Shown here piece by piece: positions 31,252 to 39,856 of a stretch of DNA of 64,000 nucleotides. The stretch spans positions 248,001-312,000 of the forward strand of contig CP042428.1 in NCBI GenBank assembly GCA_024207135.1, written 5' to 3'. Positions within the stretch are counted from its first letter, which is position 1. Each line of letters opens with the position of its first letter. Under the pieces are notes generated by a model. That model ran no database searches. It was not told where the DNA came from and saw nothing but the letters and a program-made list of their open reading frames with translations. The DNA comes from Arthrobacter sp. C2. GTDB lineage: Bacteria > Actinomycetota > Actinomycetes > Actinomycetales > Micrococcaceae. A program made the position numbers and the translations under genes.

Positions 31252-31926
31252 ATGACCCCCCTTTCTTCTGCCTCGGACCCGGACCTGCAAGCTGACCTCA
31301 ACCGCGCGGGTTTCTACCCTAAGATCGTTGCGGACGTCATTGACGAGGCCCTCGACGGCCGTGAACCCGGCGGCCACCTGGTGCACCTGGAGACCCACTT
31401 CGACCAGCACGAGGTCCACCGCCACATCACCGTGCTGGTGCTGGCCGAGGACGTCCTGCTGGTCACCCACGTCGATGACCAGCAGCTCGACGAAAAGGGC
31501 AAGGAAGTCATGGCCCAGATCTCCACCGAGCTGGTCCAGCTGTCCAAGGTCGCCACCGTGGCCACCAGCTACGTCTACCACCAGCCGCAGAACTACCGCA
31601 CCGGCGACATGGTCAAGGAACTGACCCTGGGCATCGCCTGGGCCGGCGCCCAGCGCATCGACCTGGCCCCGGCCGGGTGCGCGGACCCCAATTGCGATGC
31701 CGACCACGGCTACACCGGCACTTCCCAGCAGGAGGACCTGGTGCTGCGCGTCAGCGCCGAGGCCGACGGCGTCAAGGCCGTGACCGCCGCCCGCAGCTTC
31801 GCCAAGGCCATGCGCCGGGCCTCCGCCCCGCGCGGCACCGAGGTGCGCACCGTCCTTCCGGCACCCGCGGCAGAGGTCCGCGGCCGCGTAGGCTCGCGCT
31901 TCGGCCGCAACACCCACCAGGGCTAA
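31252..31926 (+). CDS. DUF5998 family protein
   Basis: A 224-residue actinobacterial protein of unknown function. The family is recognised from THFDQHEVHRHITVLVL, the central MVKELTLGIAWAGAQRIDLAP and the CADPNCDADHGYTG motif, which may bind metal. The C-terminal 50 residues are basic. The ATG at 31252 follows GGAGG closely. It lies between the Pat-like gene and the phosphodiesterase gene, as in other actinobacteria, 23 bp ahead of the latter. Confidence 0.85.
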   Translation: MTPLSSASDPDLQADLNRAGFYPKIVADVIDEALDGREPGGHLVHLETHFDQHEVHRHITVLVLAEDVLLVTHVDDQQLDEKGKEVMAQISTELVQLSKVATVATSYVYHQPQNYRTGDMVKELTLGIAWAGAQRIDLAPAGCADPNCDADHGYTGTSQQEDLVLRVSAEADGVKAVTAARSFAKAMRRASAPRGTEVRTVLPAPAAEVRGRVGSRFGRNTHQG

Positions 31927-31949
31927 GGCCCCGGAAAGGCACACGCATC

Positions 31950-33131
31950 TTGGCAACCAGCACCCGCAAGACCCCGGCCTCCGCACTTCCGGCGGCCCCG
32001 CCCTACGGCAGCAAGACCATCGCCGAGCTGCTTCCCAGCGCCGCCGCCGCGCTGGGGGTGCCGGGCTTCGAAAACCACCTGGGGCTTCCGGCGGCCAACC
32101 GCATCGCCGTGGTGATGGTCGACGGGCTGGGCAAGGCGCTGCTGCGCTCGCGCGGGGGACACGCCCCGTTCCTGCGCAAGCTCATGGAGAACTCCCAGAC
32201 GCTGTTGTCTTCCTTCCCCTCCACCACCGCGGCCTCGCTGGCGTCCCTGGGCACCGGCCTGCCTCCGGGGCAACACGGGGTGGTCGGCTACGACTCCGTG
32301 GATCCGGCCCGCCGCCGCGTGGTGAACCAGCTCGGCGGCTGGCCCAAGGACCTTGACCCGCACTCCTGGCAACCGCACCCGACGGTCTTCGAGAAGGCCG
32401 CCGAGGCCGGGGTGCACACCGCCACGGTGTCCCTGTCCCAGTTCAAGGGCTCGGCGCTGACCGCGGCGGCGCTGCGCGGCCCGGTCTTCATGCCGGCCGA
32501 ATCCACGCACGCCCGCGTGCGGGCCACCTGCGAGGTCCTGGCGGCCAACCCGCGCGCCCTGGTCTACTGCTACTTCAACGAGCTGGACAAGGCCGGGCAC
32601 CGCCACGGCAAGGGCTCCGCGCAATGGGGCAACGCGCTGGAGGACCTGGACTCGCTCATGCGGACCCTGGCCGCCCGCGTCCCGGCCGGCACCCTGCTGC
32701 TGCTGACCGCCGACCACGGGATGGTCGACGTGGAGGAGAAGTGGCGGATCGACTACTCCGGGTTCCCCGACCTTGTCGACGGGGTGGAACTGACCGCCGG
32801 GGAACCGCGCGGGGTGCAGCTGCACTTCGATGCCGGCACCTCCGCAGAACGGCGCGAGGCCGTGGCCGAGGCCTGGCGCGAACGCTTTGGCGCAAAGGCC
32901 TGGGTCCTTTCCCGCGACGAGGCCATTGCGCACGGGCTGTTCGGGCCGGTGGCCGAGGCGGTGCGCGACCGCATCGGGGACCTGCTGATCCTGGCCGCCG
33001 AGGACGTGGCGTTCCTGGACGGGCGCAGGGTCAAGCCCGCGGCGTTTGCGATGGTCGGGCAGCACGGCTCGCTGACCCGCGCCGAGTGCGAGGTCCCGCT
33101 GCTGGTGCTGGCGAAGCCCGCGAAGAAGTAG
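31950..33131 (+). CDS. Alkaline phosphatase superfamily protein (nucleotide pyrophosphatase/phosphodiesterase-like)
   Basis: A metal-dependent hydrolase of 393 residues. It shows the first metal-site motif VVMVDGLGK (D58), the nucleophile-region threonine in FPSTTAASL, and the distal DHGMVD motif. It has no signal peptide, so it is likely cytosolic; the substrate is unknown. I place the start at TTG 31950 with AAAGG upstream. The frame is open further upstream, but that part overlaps the DUF5998 gene and is not protein-like. Confidence 0.82.
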   Translation: MATSTRKTPASALPAAPPYGSKTIAELLPSAAAALGVPGFENHLGLPAANRIAVVMVDGLGKALLRSRGGHAPFLRKLMENSQTLLSSFPSTTAASLASLGTGLPPGQHGVVGYDSVDPARRRVVNQLGGWPKDLDPHSWQPHPTVFEKAAEAGVHTATVSLSQFKGSALTAAALRGPVFMPAESTHARVRATCEVLAANPRALVYCYFNELDKAGHRHGKGSAQWGNALEDLDSLMRTLAARVPAGTLLLLTADHGMVDVEEKWRIDYSGFPDLVDGVELTAGEPRGVQLHFDAGTSAERREAVAEAWRERFGAKAWVLSRDEAIAHGLFGPVAEAVRDRIGDLLILAAEDVAFLDGRRVKPAAFAMVGQHGSLTRAECEVPLLVLAKPAKK

Positions 33132-33144
33132 CGGCACCAACGCC

Positions 33145-33189
33145 AAGGGCCCGCACCCGGCATGGGATACATGCCGGGTCCGGGCCCTT
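33145..33189. terminator. Bidirectional terminator between the phosphodiesterase gene and sepH
   Basis: Two stacked 9-bp stems (33145-33153 with 33181-33189, and 33155-33163 with 33171-33179) separated by one mismatch. CTT at one end and AAG at the other suit both converging genes. Confidence 0.8.
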
Positions 33190-33254
33190 CGCTGTGCGGT
33201 CCGTGGCTCGCCGGGACCGTCCGCCGGACGGTGCCGGGGCGAAACCCGGGGATA

Positions 33255-34343
33255 TCAGTCGTTGTTGTTGCGGCGCCCGAAGACGATCTCGTCCCAGCTG
33301 GGCACCGAGGAACGCTTGGCCTTCTTCTTGCCGCCGGCCTCGTCTTCGCCGGACTCGGCCCCGTTCTCCGGGTCCTTCTCCTCGTCGGTGCCGTGCCGGG
33401 GGCCGGGCACCAGGGAGATGGAGGTGGTGCGGGTGCTGATGCCGTCGTAGAGCTTCGGCAGCCCGTCGTCCAGCGGGGCGGGGCCGGCCAGGCGCGGGTC
33501 GTCGTCCGGGTGCGGGGAGCGGGAGAGCATCGCGGCCAGGGCGTCGTCGCCCTCCTCGTCGAGGCCCAGGCGCTGCCCGCGACGGGCGCTGAGCACGTCC
33601 AGAAGCTGTTCGGAGTCGGCCACGGCGGACTCGAAGTCCACCTCGTCGCCGTCGGCCTCGACATCGAAGGGGGCGTCGGCGACGGCGGTCAGGCGGCGGG
33701 CGCCGACCGGGGCGTCGAGCGGCTCGAGCTCGCTGAGCACCTGGGCCCAGCGGTTTGCGTTCTGCAGCGACTTGCGGCTGGGGTGGAAGGCCCACTTGGC
33801 CATCGATTCCTCGGAACCGGAATCCAGGGCGATGCTCGCATCGGTGTCGGGCAGCTCGAAGCGGGCCACCACGTCCCAGGATCCGTCGGAGGCACGCCAG
33901 GCATCCCAGGCAAGGGTTTCGTTGTCGATGCCCAGCGAGTGGATGCGGTAGGCGACCATTTCGCCGAGGTTGGCCGGCTCTTCGCCGAAGATGCTGCGGT
34001 AGCCGTCGTGGGTTTGCGGGGCTGAGACCTCGACGTTGCGGGCCTGGGCGGCGATGTATTCGCGTTCGGCCAGCACCGGGCCCTCGTAGCGCATGATGCG
34101 TTCCAGCGGCATCCCCGAATCGGCTGCGACTTCCTCGGCGGTGGCCCCGGAGCGGATCCGGGTCTGGATGTCGCGCGGCGACAGCGGGGCAACGGGCTCC
34201 TGGGAACGATCGGCGCGGGCAGCTCGAGTCACTGCACTGCGCAGCGCTTCATCGATGGGCAGCACAAAGCTGTTGCCATCCTCGCTGCTCAGGTGCAGGC
34301 TCTCACCGTTCTCGTGGATGCCCACCAGTCGGAGTTGACGCAT
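33255..34343 (-). CDS. sepH: Septation protein SepH (DUF3071)
   Basis: Cytosolic cell-division protein that, in Streptomyces and mycobacteria, binds FtsZ and promotes its assembly. The protein is 362 residues. The N-terminal domain (MRQLRLVGIHENGESLHL to about 150) is the DUF3071 region with a helix-turn-helix (IQTRIRSGATAEEVAADSGMP). The long acidic middle and basic tail are probably disordered. The start at 34343 has GGAGG six bases ahead. Confidence 0.92.
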   Translation of the reverse strand: MRQLRLVGIHENGESLHLSSEDGNSFVLPIDEALRSAVTRAARADRSQEPVAPLSPRDIQTRIRSGATAEEVAADSGMPLERIMRYEGPVLAEREYIAAQARNVEVSAPQTHDGYRSIFGEEPANLGEMVAYRIHSLGIDNETLAWDAWRASDGSWDVVARFELPDTDASIALDSGSEESMAKWAFHPSRKSLQNANRWAQVLSELEPLDAPVGARRLTAVADAPFDVEADGDEVDFESAVADSEQLLDVLSARRGQRLGLDEEGDDALAAMLSRSPHPDDDPRLAGPAPLDDGLPKLYDGISTRTTSISLVPGPRHGTDEEKDPENGAESGEDEAGGKKKAKRSSVPSWDEIVFGRRNNND

Positions 34344-34675
34344 GACTATCCTCCACAAACCGTCGTGTTATGGGTAAAACTCTGCCACCTGCACCGCCAA
34401 ATACCTAAGAGGCGCCTTGGTGTGGCGCGCGGCGGCTTCATGATTATTCCCTCAAGGGAACGCTAAAACCGGTAAAACCGGGCAATAAATCCAGACTACG
34501 GGCCGGAAGGTGCAATGATAATCAGGCCGTGGGGAACCGGGCACAAAAACGACCTGTTCTGCGTTGAATCATAGGCGCATCCAAACGCGCGGGTTGACCG
34601 GGGCACCAACATGGCCCCCCGTGCAGCCCCGATACGAACGACAGCTTGAACCAAGCGGAGTGTGAAGCAGCAATT
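34344..34675. other. Intergenic region between divergent sepH and DUF4193 gene
   Basis: About 330 bp without a gene. It is noticeably more AT-rich than its surroundings, with TTCCCT-CA-AGGGAA at 34447-34460 and a repeated AAAACCGG at about 34465-34480. It should carry both promoters; I cannot assign -35/-10 pairs with confidence. Nothing else was recognised. Confidence 0.5.
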
Positions 34676-34984
34676 ATGGCAACCGACTACGATGCACCTC
34701 GAAAGCATGCCGAAGACGATGAGAAGCCCGAGGCACTGCCCGAGCTGAAGGCGCAACGCAACACGAACACCAATGCCTCGAACCTCATTGATGAAGACGA
34801 AGCGGCACTGGCCGACAGCTACGAGCTGCCCGGCGCCGACCTCTCCGGCGAGGAGCTGGCGGTCATGGTGCTTCCGGCGCAGGCCGACGAGTTCACCTGT
34901 GCCTCCTGTTTCCTGGTGCGGCACCGCTCGCAGATCGCCCTGGAAAAGGACGGGCTGCTGTACTGCACCGACTGCGAGGGCTAG
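34676..34984 (+). CDS. DUF4193 domain-containing protein
   Basis: A 102-residue actinobacterial protein. The acidic N-terminal two thirds (MATDYDAPRKHAEDDE start) is followed by a zinc-ribbon-like pair, CASC near 82 and CTDC near 98. Function is unknown, though such genes are conserved next to dut across actinobacteria. I chose the ATG at 34676 because it gives the standard N-terminus; an in-frame ATG lies 30 bp upstream. Confidence 0.88.
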   Translation: MATDYDAPRKHAEDDEKPEALPELKAQRNTNTNASNLIDEDEAALADSYELPGADLSGEELAVMVLPAQADEFTCASCFLVRHRSQIALEKDGLLYCTDCEG

Positions 34985-35014
34985 GCCGAGGGCCGGGTCC
35001 CTCGGCGAACGACA

Positions 35015-35074
35015 AAGCGCCCGCCGCTTCCGCTTGCCCCGTGTTTATGCGGGGGACGGAGACGGCGGGCGCTT
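35015..35074. terminator. Bidirectional terminator between DUF4193 and DUF3093 genes
   Basis: A perfect 12-bp stem (35015-35026 with 35063-35074) with inner CCCCG/CGGGG pairing. AAAG and CTT ends flank it. It lies between converging genes. Confidence 0.8.
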
Positions 35075-35101
35075 CTGGCTGCCGCGGGGGACCGGTGGGG
35101 C

Positions 35102-35656
35102 CTAGGCCGTTTCCGACCCGGCGGGGGAGTCCGGGGTGTGGGCGCTGCCGGGCTCGTTCCCGGCCTCCTGCGCCTCGCGGAACTGCACCATCAGCCCGCC
35201 CAGGGCCGCGGTGAGTTCCTCCGGGCGGCGGGTGGACGCCAGCCAGTAGGGGGTGGAGTCGCGCTCATCGGTGATCTCGATGCGCACCACCGGGTCGATC
35301 CAGCCGCGGATGCACATGAAGGCGATGCCGTTCAGGCCCGGGCCGCGCTGGTGGTAGGCGGCCGAACCGCGGTAGCCGGTGACCTCGCCCACGAACTCGC
35401 GCTCGATGGTGGCCCGGCCCACGCGCACGGAGTGGTCGGTAACCTCGATGACGGGGGTGCTCATGACCAGCGCGAAGGCGATCAGGCCCAGGGCGACGAT
35501 GCCGGCAACCACGCCCCAGGAGATGCCAATGGGCATGAAGGCGACGGCGGCGGTGCCGCCCAGGCCCAGCGTCACGACCCAGATCCACCAGGCGGGCCAC
35601 AGCTTTTCTCGGAAGTGGACGGGGGCGGGTTGCGTTGGGGAAGGGTTCTCGGCCAT
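35102..35656 (-). CDS. DUF3093 domain-containing membrane protein
   Basis: A 184-residue protein with two predicted helices (about 22-42 and 48-68), then a soluble domain with the GRATIEREFVGEVTGYRG and CIRGWIDPVVRIEI segments typical of DUF3093. Function is unknown. The frame remains open upstream into the dut promoter region; I chose the ATG at 35656 because the upstream part is Arg-rich. It is divergent from dut, as in mycobacteria. Confidence 0.82.
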   Translation of the reverse strand: MAENPSPTQPAPVHFREKLWPAWWIWVVTLGLGGTAAVAFMPIGISWGVVAGIVALGLIAFALVMSTPVIEVTDHSVRVGRATIEREFVGEVTGYRGSAAYHQRGPGLNGIAFMCIRGWIDPVVRIEITDERDSTPYWLASTRRPEELTAALGGLMVQFREAQEAGNEPGSAHTPDSPAGSETA

Positions 35657-35793
35657 ACCCACAAGCATAGGCGGTGGGCCGTTGTCCCGAGGCCATCGGA
35701 AACCGCCGCAAGGGACTAGAGTTAATGGCGAAACGCGCGCGTTCGCACCGACGGCGCGCACACCCCAACCCGAACCCCTGGAGTGGAAAACAC

Positions 35794-36264
35794 ATGTCCG
35801 CATCGAGTGTCGATATCGCCCTGAAAATGCTTGATCCCGATCTTCCGGTTCCAAGCTATGCACACGAAGGGGATGCGGGAGCCGACCTGTGCGCCCGCGA
35901 GGACGTCACATTGGAGCCGGGGCAGCGCGCCTTGGTTCCCACCGGTGTTTCCCTGGCGCTGCCGCTGGGCTTCGTCGGACTCATCCACCCTCGCTCCGGA
36001 CTGGCGACCAAGCACGGTTTGACCGTGGTCAATGCGCCCGGAACCGTCGATGCCGGGTACCGTGGTGAGTTGAAAGTCACGTTGTTGAACACGGATGCAA
36101 CCACCCCGATCGTGCTGAAGCGCGGGGACCGCATCGCCCAACTGGTGATCCAGCGGGTCGAACGGGCCCGGTTCATCCAGGTGCAGGAACTTGATGACAC
36201 CGCGCGCGGCGCCGGCGGCTTTGGCTCCACCGGCGGTTTTGAAACCGCAACCACCAGCCACTAG
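35794..36264 (+). CDS. dut: dUTP diphosphatase
   Basis: Trimeric enzyme that hydrolyses dUTP to dUMP, keeping uracil out of DNA. The protein is 156 residues. All five dUTPase motifs are present: DAGADL (27-32), PRSGLATK (66-73), [10 protein letters not shown] (83-92), [10 protein letters not shown] (110-119) and GGFGSTG (141-147). The start at 35794 follows GGAG by ten bases. It begins a plus-strand run with the DUF3710, OB-fold and DUF3159 genes. Confidence 0.96.
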   Translation: MSASSVDIALKMLDPDLPVPSYAHEGDAGADLCAREDVTLEPGQRALVPTGVSLALPLGFVGLIHPRSGLATKHGLTVVNAPGTVDAGYRGELKVTLLNTDATTPIVLKRGDRIAQLVIQRVERARFIQVQELDDTARGAGGFGSTGGFETATTSH

Positions 36265-36312
36265 GTACGGCCGCCGAATCTCCGCGGTCGACACAGCAAG
36301 AGAGCTACTTCC

Positions 36313-37116
36313 ATGATTTTCAAGCGCAAGAAGAAGGCCGAAGCCCAGGCGCAGCCCGAGCAGACGATCGCCGAGCTCAATGCCGCGGCCGAGCAGGCCA
36401 AGGAACCGGCCGCGGAGGTCCCGGCCGCCGCCGAACCTGCGTCCGCCCCGGGGGCCGGGGACAGCGCAGCGGCACCGGCCGCCGTGCGGGACACCGCCCA
36501 GGGCCCCTTTGACGGGGACGACTTCGAGGACCACGACGGCTACCTGGACCTCGGTGCCCTGCTGATCAAGCCGGTCCCCGGCCTGCAGCTGCGCCTCGAG
36601 GTCGAGGAATCCACGCAGCGGGTCATCGCCGTGGCCCTGGAGATCGGCGGCTCGCGCATGCAGCTGCAGGTCTTTGCCGCACCCAAGACCGATGAGCTGT
36701 GGCCGGGGATCTCCACGCAGATCGCCACCGGGATCGCCGACCAGGGCGGGGAAACCGAAATGGTCCCGGGCCGTTTCGGCAACGAACTGCTGGCCCGGGT
36801 TCCGCAGGTGGCTCCCGACGGACGCCAGGGCCATGTGGTGCTGCGTTTCCTGGGCGTCGACGGCCCGCGCTGGTTCCTGCGTGCGGTGATCGGCGGCGCC
36901 GCGCTGACCGACATCGAGGAAGCCAAGGCCATGGAGGATGCACTGGCCCAGGTCGTGGTGGTGCGCGGAGACACCCCGATGCCCCCGACCGAGCTCTTGC
37001 CGTTGACGGTTCCCGCCGGCGCACTGGCCCGCGCGAACGAGTCACCTGATGCCGCGGAGCAGGTCCCTGGCACCGAGCGCCCCGATCGCGGCCCGGAAAT
37101 CACCCAGATCGGCTAG
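36313..37116 (+). CDS. DUF3710 domain-containing protein
   Basis: A 267-residue soluble protein. A basic start (MIFKRKKKAEAQ) and an Ala/Glu/Pro low-complexity stretch to about 60 precede the DUF3710 domain (about 65-230, with GLQLRLEVEES and FLGVDGPRWFLRAVIGG). Function is unknown. It has been found beside dut in most actinobacteria examined. It is separated from dut by 48 bp and from the OB-fold gene by 4 bp. Confidence 0.88.
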   Translation: MIFKRKKKAEAQAQPEQTIAELNAAAEQAKEPAAEVPAAAEPASAPGAGDSAAAPAAVRDTAQGPFDGDDFEDHDGYLDLGALLIKPVPGLQLRLEVEESTQRVIAVALEIGGSRMQLQVFAAPKTDELWPGISTQIATGIADQGGETEMVPGRFGNELLARVPQVAPDGRQGHVVLRFLGVDGPRWFLRAVIGGAALTDIEEAKAMEDALAQVVVVRGDTPMPPTELLPLTVPAGALARANESPDAAEQVPGTERPDRGPEITQIG

Positions 37117-37120
37117 CGAC

Positions 37121-37531
37121 GTGCCTAAGGACAAGGCGCCCAAGGCCAAGCCGGGCCAGCCGGCACCCGCCGCGTCTGCGGCCGCGGCAGGTGTCATGCC
37201 GCAGACCGGATTCCAGCGCCTGGCCTCGCTGGCCGAACTTCCGGTGCGCGGGCGCATCGCCCACCGCGGCTATGTCGAATCCATCACGATCCTTCCCCCG
37301 CAGCAGGCCCCGGCCTTCACCGTGACGATCGTGGACCACCCCGCACCCCCGGGTGGCCGCCGCAACGCGGTGCCGCACCTGCGGCTGGTCTTCGTGGGCC
37401 AGCGCCGGGTGCCGGGGCTCCTGGCCGGGTCAAGGATCCGCTACGAAGGCATGGTGGCGCCCATCGACCTGGTCCCCACGATCTTCAACCCGCGCTACGA
37501 GATCCTTCCCGAACGCACCGCCGCCAAATAA
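37121..37531 (+). CDS. OB-fold nucleic-acid-binding domain protein
   Basis: A 136-residue protein: a Lys/Ala/Pro N-terminus of about 30 residues, then an OB-fold (about 45-130; RGRIAHRGYVESITI and RLVFVGQRRVPGL strands). It resembles the actinobacterial OB-fold protein found after DUF3710 genes. The start is GTG at 37121, four bases after the previous stop, so it is probably co-translated. Confidence 0.8.
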   Translation: MPKDKAPKAKPGQPAPAASAAAAGVMPQTGFQRLASLAELPVRGRIAHRGYVESITILPPQQAPAFTVTIVDHPAPPGGRRNAVPHLRLVFVGQRRVPGLLAGSRIRYEGMVAPIDLVPTIFNPRYEILPERTAAK

Positions 37532-37591
37532 GCGGGCACCCGGCGGCGCCCCCATCCACAGCACCACGCCACCCAAGGACAACACAAGGCC

Positions 37592-38320
37592 ATGAGCGAG
37601 CACAGCGAAAACACCCCCAAGCCCGAGGGCCCCGGCGCCGACAGCGGCCCGAGCGCCGAGGACGTGGCCCGGCGCATCGGTGCCAATGCCGGGATCGAAC
37701 GCCGCGACAACGGGCAGATCGACGTGCTCAAGACCGTTGGCGGGGTGCGCGGGCTTCTCGAGTCGCTGCTTCCAGGCCTGGTTTTCCTGGTCATCTTCAC
37801 CCTCTGGCAGCAGCTGAACCCGGCGCTGATCGCCTCGGTGGCGGTTGCGGTGGTGTTCACCGTGGCCCGGCTGGTGCGCCGCGGAGTCCTCACCCAGGCG
37901 TTGACCGGGCTAGTGGGCGTGGCAATCTGCGCGATCTTCTCCCGCGTCACCGGGGAGGCCAAGGACTACTACGTCCCGGGTTTCTACACGAACCTGGCCT
38001 ACGGCGGCGCGCTGGTCGTGTCGATCCTGGTTCGCTGGCCGCTGATGGGCGTGATCTTCGGGTTCATCCGTTCGGAAAACACGAAGTGGCGCTCCAGCAA
38101 GTCCCGCACCAAGGCCTACGCCTGGGCGACCTGGATCGTGGTGGGGGTCTTCGCCGCGCGCCTGGCCGTGCAGGTTCCGCTGTATTTCGCCGACAACGTC
38201 CCGGCGCTGGGCGCCGCGCGCCTGGCCATGGGCGTGCCGCTGTATGCCGCGGGCCTGTGGGTCGCCTGGATGGTTTCCCGCCCGCAACCCGGCACCCCGG
38301 CCACCGACCCTGCCGCATAG
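37592..38320 (+). CDS. DUF3159 domain-containing membrane protein
   Basis: A 242-residue protein with a polar N-terminus of about 60 residues, then five or six predicted helices containing the family segment YYVPGFYTNLAYGG. Function is unknown. It closes the dut, DUF3710, OB-fold, DUF3159 run, as in mycobacteria and streptomycetes. Confidence 0.88.
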   Translation: MSEHSENTPKPEGPGADSGPSAEDVARRIGANAGIERRDNGQIDVLKTVGGVRGLLESLLPGLVFLVIFTLWQQLNPALIASVAVAVVFTVARLVRRGVLTQALTGLVGVAICAIFSRVTGEAKDYYVPGFYTNLAYGGALVVSILVRWPLMGVIFGFIRSENTKWRSSKSRTKAYAWATWIVVGVFAARLAVQVPLYFADNVPALGAARLAMGVPLYAAGLWVAWMVSRPQPGTPATDPAA

Positions 38321-38343
38321 GCCGGGGCGGCGCCGCCGCCGGC
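38321..38343. terminator. Probable bidirectional GC hairpin
   Basis: GCCGG and CCGGC flank the palindrome GGCGGCGCCGCC between converging DUF3159 and TrkA genes. It touches the TrkA stop codon. No T-tract is present. Confidence 0.5.
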
Positions 38344-39017
38344 TACGGCTGTTCGGAATCCGAGTTGCGCAGCACCGCGCGCAGCTGGTCCTCGGCCACG
38401 ATCGTGGTCACGAAGAACAGCTCGTCCCCGCCCTCGACGACGTCGTCCGGGCTGGGGGTCAGGGGCACGTCGTCGCGCAGGATCGCCACCACCGTGGCGT
38501 CGTCCGGCCACGGCACCGAGCCCAGGGTGCGCCCGATCAGCGCGGAATCGTGTGGCACGGTGAACTCCACCATCGACACGACCCCGGACTGCAGGGTCAT
38601 CAGGCGCACCAGGTCGCCGATCTCCACCGCCTCCTCGACCAATGCGGTCATCAGGCGCGGGGTGCTCACCGCGACGTCCACGCCCCAGGCGTCGTCGAAC
38701 ATCCAGTCGTTCTTCGGGTTGTTGACCCGCCCCACGGTGCGACCGACCCCGAACTCGCTCTTGGCCAGCAGGGAAACGACCAGGTTGACCTTGTCGTCGC
38801 CGGTGGCCGAGACCACCACGTCGACCTCCTCGAGCTTGGCCTCCTTGAGCACCGAGAGCTCGCAGGCATCCCCGAAGAGCCAGCGCGCGCCCTGGACCCC
38901 GGCCCGCGAGACGACCTCGGGCTTTTCGTCGATGAGCAGCACCTCGTGCCCGTTGGTGATCAATTCCTTGGCAATGGAACTTCCCACGGAGCCGGCTCCG
39001 GCAATCATGACCTTCAT
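38343..39017 (-). CDS. TrkA-type RCK potassium-transport regulator (second of pair)
   Basis: A 224-residue cytosolic protein with an RCK N-domain (Rossmann motif GAGSVGSS, 7-14, with the acidic LLIDE end of strand 2) and an RCK C-domain (about 140-215). Such proteins bind NAD(H) or nucleotides and gate K+ transporters. Its ATG overlaps the stop of the upstream RCK gene by four bases. The pair corresponds to mycobacterial ceoC/ceoB. No TrkH channel gene is nearby; the divergent permease is the likely partner. Confidence 0.88.
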   Translation of the reverse strand: MKVMIAGAGSVGSSIAKELITNGHEVLLIDEKPEVVSRAGVQGARWLFGDACELSVLKEAKLEEVDVVVSATGDDKVNLVVSLLAKSEFGVGRTVGRVNNPKNDWMFDDAWGVDVAVSTPRLMTALVEEAVEIGDLVRLMTLQSGVVSMVEFTVPHDSALIGRTLGSVPWPDDATVVAILRDDVPLTPSPDDVVEGGDELFFVTTIVAEDQLRAVLRNSDSEQP

Positions 39018-39700
39018 TGTGCGTTCTGCTCCGTGGTTGGCTTGGGGGCGACGGAAAGGACCTTTTCGATGTCCTTGTCGGCATTGACCGGCATCATCGC
39101 GTGCACGATGTCGCCTTGCTGCAGCCGCATGCCGGGCACCGGCAGCACCCCTTCGCCAAAGCGCGAGAGGTAGGCGATGCGGATCGGGGCGGCGGCCTCG
39201 AGCTCCTCGAGCCCGGAGCCGTACCAGCCCTCGTGGACGTTGACCTCGCCGAGGATCAGCCGTCCGGAGGCCTCGCGGAAGTCCCCGTTGAGCGAGTGTT
39301 CGGGCAGGATCCGGCGCAGCACCTGGTCCGAGCTCCAGCGGACCGCGGCGACCGTGGGGATGCCCAGGCGCTGGTAGATCTCGGCCCGTCCCGGATCGTA
39401 GATGCGGGCCACCACGTGCGGGACGTGGTAGGTCTCGCGAGCCACCCGGGTGGCCAGGATGTTGGAGTTGTCGCCGCTGGAGACCGCGGCAAAGGCGTAG
39501 GCCTCGGAGATGTTCGCCCGTTCCAGGGTTTCGCGGTCGAATCCGACCCCGGAGACCTTCAGCCCGGAGAAGTTGCGGCGCAGCCTGCGGAAGGCGCGGT
39601 CGTCCTGGTCGATGATGGCCACCGAGTGGCCGGAGTCGTCGAGCGTGTGGGCCAGGGTCACCCCGACCCGGCCGCAACCCATGATGACGAAGTGCGCCAT
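39014..39700 (-). CDS. TrkA-type RCK potassium-transport regulator (first of pair)
   Basis: A 228-residue RCK protein starting MAHFVIMGCGRVGV (Rossmann motif GCGRVG). The C-domain begins near 140. It is paired and translationally coupled with the next RCK gene (ATGA overlap at 39014-39017), so they probably form a hetero-oligomeric ring. The ATG at 39700 gives the standard start; an in-frame ATG 57 bp upstream would add an unlikely extension. Confidence 0.88.
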   Translation of the reverse strand: MAHFVIMGCGRVGVTLAHTLDDSGHSVAIIDQDDRAFRRLRRNFSGLKVSGVGFDRETLERANISEAYAFAAVSSGDNSNILATRVARETYHVPHVVARIYDPGRAEIYQRLGIPTVAAVRWSSDQVLRRILPEHSLNGDFREASGRLILGEVNVHEGWYGSGLEELEAAAPIRIAYLSRFGEGVLPVPGMRLQQGDIVHAMMPVNADKDIEKVLSVAPKPTTEQNAQ

Positions 39701-39856
39701 GATCCATCCCTTTGTTCCCGCCGTGTGCCTGCGGTCCTCCGCGGCACGGTTCACCACCAGTGTTTCACGGTTCGGGGCCCGGATGCGTGATTGTTCACGT
39801 GCCCGGGTTCGGTGTGGTGTATGACAGGGCGGGGCAAAGGCGGCTAGCTTTGGATC

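Noticed and set aside
28701-31301. Long open frame opposite the Pat-like gene
   Set aside because: Composition is unlike protein, and the plus strand encodes recognisable GNAT and ATP-grasp domains.
34447-34460. TTCCCT-CA-AGGGAA inverted repeat as an operator between sepH and the DUF4193 gene
   Set aside because: It is a single short imperfect dyad with no known matching regulator; it may be chance.
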